NCBI GenBank assembly: GCA_031278295.1
Contig: JAITKQ010000164.1
Location: forward strand, 1 to 5,630
DNA from: Spirochaetaceae bacterium
Lineage (GTDB): Bacteria > Spirochaetota > Spirochaetia > Treponematales > Breznakiellaceae
Reading direction: 5' to 3'
DNA length: 5,630 bases
Both the position numbers and the translations under genes were made by a program. Under the pieces are notes generated by a model. It was not told the DNA's origin. It saw only the letters and a list, made by a program, of their open reading frames with translations, and did no database searches. The number at the start of each line of letters is the position of its first letter. The first letter of the stretch is position 1. Shown one piece after another: positions 4,344 through 5,630 of the stretch.

Positions 4344-5180
4344 CTACGCACCGGCTTCCAGCGCCTCTTTGGTGGTGTAATCCTTGCCGAACAGGTATTT
4401 TCGCGAAATTTCCCGCAGTTTGCCGTTTGCGATGATCTGCTCCAGCGCCACGTCGAACTGGTCGCGTAGCAGTCTGCCTTTTTCGGTTTTGGGGAACAGC
4501 AGGTGTATGGGACCGACTGTCCAGCCGTCTTCGGTAAGAGGCAGCGAATCTATCTGGTAACCAAGTTTGTCCGCCGTAATCTGTGTGGTAACAACCGAAC
4601 TGATAGTCGCGTCCACCCGCCCGTTGTCCAGCTCGGTCAGGGCGTTGGCGATGTTGCCGTCCGTGTAGACGATCTCGATTTTTGCCCCGGTACGCTTGAT
4701 GTACTCCTCCAGTTGAACTGTGTAGGCTGCCCCCACTCCGGCGGCTACCTTTTTACCCTCCAAATCCTTGATGGAACGGATGTCGTTGCGTCCTTTTTTG
4801 AATACTACGCTATAGCTGTACCACATATAGGGTATTTTGGACAGGTAATACTTTTCTTCCCGTTCCTTGCGCCACGCGAGAAAGCTGGCTAAAAGATCGA
4901 ATTCACCGCCTTCCAGAGCCACGAATATGCCTTCCCATGCGATAGGGACGAATTCGGCGCTGTACTCCGGCAGCAGTTCTACGATGGCCTTTACGGTCGC
5001 GACATCGTACCCGTCCGCTTCGCCTTTTTCGTTGACAAAGTTGTAGGGCGGCATCGCCCCTTCCGTGCCTATCCGTAACAGGGTAAGTCCTGCGGCTTCC
5101 TTCTCTTTCTTCGCTCCCGCGAACACCACCGCTCCGGCCAGAAGCAACACGAAGGCGGCGGTAATTTTTTTTCTGTTCAT
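4344..5180 (-). CDS. Periplasmic solute-binding protein of a polar amino-acid ABC transporter (SBP family 3)
   Basis: 278 aa from ATG at 5180, chosen because AAGGAG (5192-5187) is 6 nt upstream and a signal peptide starts there; another in-frame ATG at 5201 lies before the Shine-Dalgarno. Signal: MNRKK, hydrophobic core, then VVFAGA at about 18-23. No Cys occurs at the cleavage region, so it should be a soluble exported protein, not a lipoprotein. The body is a family-3 two-lobe binding protein: LRIGTEGAMPPYNFV (from 35), GYDVATVKAIVELL (from 57), FDLLASFLAWRKER with the ligand-carboxylate Arg at 107, the LSKIPY segment, IKDLEGKKVAAGVGAAY (from 138), GRVDATISS (187-195) and a C-terminal ISRKYLFGKDY. 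Two usual pocket features differ: the Thr of the I-T-x-x-R motif is Arg104, and the Asp after the VDA motif is Ser. The ligand is therefore uncertain. First gene of the operon. Confidence 0.93.
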   Translation of the reverse strand: MNRKKITAAFVLLLAGAVVFAGAKKEKEAAGLTLLRIGTEGAMPPYNFVNEKGEADGYDVATVKAIVELLPEYSAEFVPIAWEGIFVALEGGEFDLLASFLAWRKEREEKYYLSKIPYMWYSYSVVFKKGRNDIRSIKDLEGKKVAAGVGAAYTVQLEEYIKRTGAKIEIVYTDGNIANALTELDNGRVDATISSVVTTQITADKLGYQIDSLPLTEDGWTVGPIHLLFPKTEKGRLLRDQFDVALEQIIANGKLREISRKYLFGKDYTTKEALEAGA

Positions 5181-5211
5181 AGAAAACTCCTTAAAATACA
5201 TAGGTTTACTA

Positions 5212-5241
5212 ATACTACAGCCTAAAGTCCATCTATGTCCA
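5212..5241 (-). promoter_or_regulatory. Candidate promoter of the ABC transporter operon
   Basis: On the minus strand TGGACA (5241-5236, five of six -35 consensus bases) and TAGTAT (5217-5212) are 18 bp apart. Transcription would start near 5205, giving a leader of about 25 nt containing the AAGGAG Shine-Dalgarno. No operator or riboswitch is evident in so short a leader. Confidence 0.5.
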
Positions 5242-5292
5242 GCCTTAATTGCAGGTGTTTTTTAAGAGCTCCTCTCTTTGAACGGCTGTTTC

Positions 5293-5385
5293 CTATAACT
5301 GCTTTTGCAGGGCTTGTATTTCATCCAGTTGATGGTGGTATTTCATTTTCCATGTGCCAAGTTTAAAACCACCGCCTTTAGGCGG
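5293..5385 (-). pseudogene. Possible C-terminal gene remnant (30 codons, no start)
   Basis: A minus-strand frame opens after a TGA (5388-5386) and ends at TAG (5295-5293). It reads GGGFKLGTWK, then a charged amphipathic helix DEIQALQKQL. The GFKLGTW phrase recalls the helicase-associated repeat seen in some phage-like helicases, and the tail looks like a protein C-terminus. There is no start codon context, and the upstream part overlaps a hairpin, so this may be chance. It lies between the ABC operon promoter and an IS end, a plausible place for a gene tail truncated by insertion. Confidence 0.2.
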
Positions 5386-5386
5386 T
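5371..5386. repeat. Perfect hairpin near the right IS end
   Basis: ACCGCC (5371-5376), loop TTTA, GGCGGT (5381-5386). It is of the size and composition of IS200/IS605 end hairpins, but no further element features accompany it. No T-run follows directly, so a terminator is unlikely. Confidence 0.5.
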
Positions 5387-5413
5387 CAGCTTTTAGCCGA
5401 AATGCCTCATTTC

Positions 5414-5481
5414 AAAATGTAACTTTAGGGCTGGATGCCGCCCCAAGGCTGCGCCTTGAGATTTAGAAAAATGTAACTTTA
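5414..5481. repeat. Direct repeat AAAATGTAACTTTA, two copies
   Basis: Copies at 5414-5427 and 5468-5481, identical over 14 bp and spaced 54 bp apart start to start. They lie between the IS terminus and the transposase stop, one of the copies abutting the terminal sequence. They are likely transposase binding sites or a partial duplication of the IS end. Confidence 0.8.
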
Positions 5482-5630
5482 AGCCGCCGGTTCACTACCC
5501 GAAGGGGAGCTGGCGGCGACGGCTTCCCGCAACGCGAGGATGCGAAGACGGCCTTGTTGACATTGTGCTGAAGCCTGACCGGATTGTAAAGCCCGCAAAG
5601 CCTTGAAAGCCCCGCTTTTACTTCGGAAGA
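5463..5630 (-). pseudogene. Integrase-type transposase, C-terminal part, possible frameshift
   Basis: Read from the window edge, the minus strand gives EVKAGLSRLCGLYNPVRLQ then HNVNKAV, matching the C-terminal pattern of the same integrase-type transposases as the left fragment (VK..L...Y..LNP..L). In this frame it then becomes Ser/Pro/Arg-rich and stops at 5465-5463. The next frame over reads RILALREAVAAS and ends at TAA 5481-5479, which looks more like a natural tail. A single-base change near 5548 would join the two. Either the gene is frameshifted or the family tail is simply as written; comparison with an intact copy would decide. The rest of the gene, including the DDE core, lies outside the window. 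Confidence 0.5.

Larger units (their letters stand above)
5403..5630 (-). mobile_element. Insertion sequence right end, continuing past the window
   Basis: The terminal block TGCCTCATTTCAAAATG (5403-5419) nearly matches that of the left IS fragment. Inside it are two exact copies of AAAATGTAACTTTA (5414-5427 and 5468-5481) separated by a CAAGGC/GCCTTG hairpin (5444-5449 and 5453-5458), then the 3' end of a transposase gene reading on the minus strand. GAAATG/CATTTC (5399-5404 and 5408-5413) forms a small palindrome across the terminus. The element is oriented opposite to the left fragment. Whether the copy is whole cannot be seen. Confidence 0.55.

Noticed and set aside
5371..5386. Left end of an IS605-like element paired with the right-end motif at 1053-1100
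   Set aside because: The distance is over 4 kb and spans unrelated operons, and no element-specific sequence accompanies the hairpin.

Overview
The window looks like a piece of a spirochaete chromosome, most like the host-associated (termite-gut type) Treponema. This is an inference from the style of the lipoprotein and binding-protein signal sequences, a stand-alone retropepsin-like protein, and debris of an integrase-type IS that I associate with such genomes. No rRNA or tRNA is present to confirm it.

Left part (80-1300): a minus-strand gene encodes a secreted lipoprotein made of two copies of one beta-rich domain. Its long upstream region holds an IS200/IS605-like right-end hairpin with no tnpB beside it, a 15-nt poly(G)/poly(C) tract, and a tiny minus-strand ORF with a strong ribosome binding site that runs into that tract.

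Centre-left (1290-2361): no intact gene. It holds an attenuator- or sRNA-like structure whose terminator and anti-terminator helices exclude each other, a perfect 13-bp palindrome, a cluster of small hairpins, and the left end of an IS with its transposase cut off after about 49 codons. The following 360 bp are anonymous.

Centre (2362-2844): a compact 135-aa retropepsin-like (clan AA) protein on the plus strand. A promoter-like sequence just past its 3' end points back antisense into it.

Right (2845-5241): a complete minus-strand polar amino-acid ABC transporter operon in the order binding protein, permease, ATPase. The permease stop and ATPase start overlap as ATGA. A promoter-like sequence and a strong Shine-Dalgarno precede the binding-protein gene. 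The binding protein captures a small solute in the periplasm, the permease forms the channel, and the ATPase powers uptake. The ligand cannot be fixed from sequence, and two pocket positions depart from the usual amino-acid-binding pattern.

Right edge (5293-5630): a short possible remnant reading frame, a hairpin, and the right end of a second IS copy of the same apparent family as the left fragment. It carries the transposase C-terminus on the minus strand, with the rest off the window. The two IS ends share a terminal sequence, so the transporter and protease genes lie between two IS fragments.
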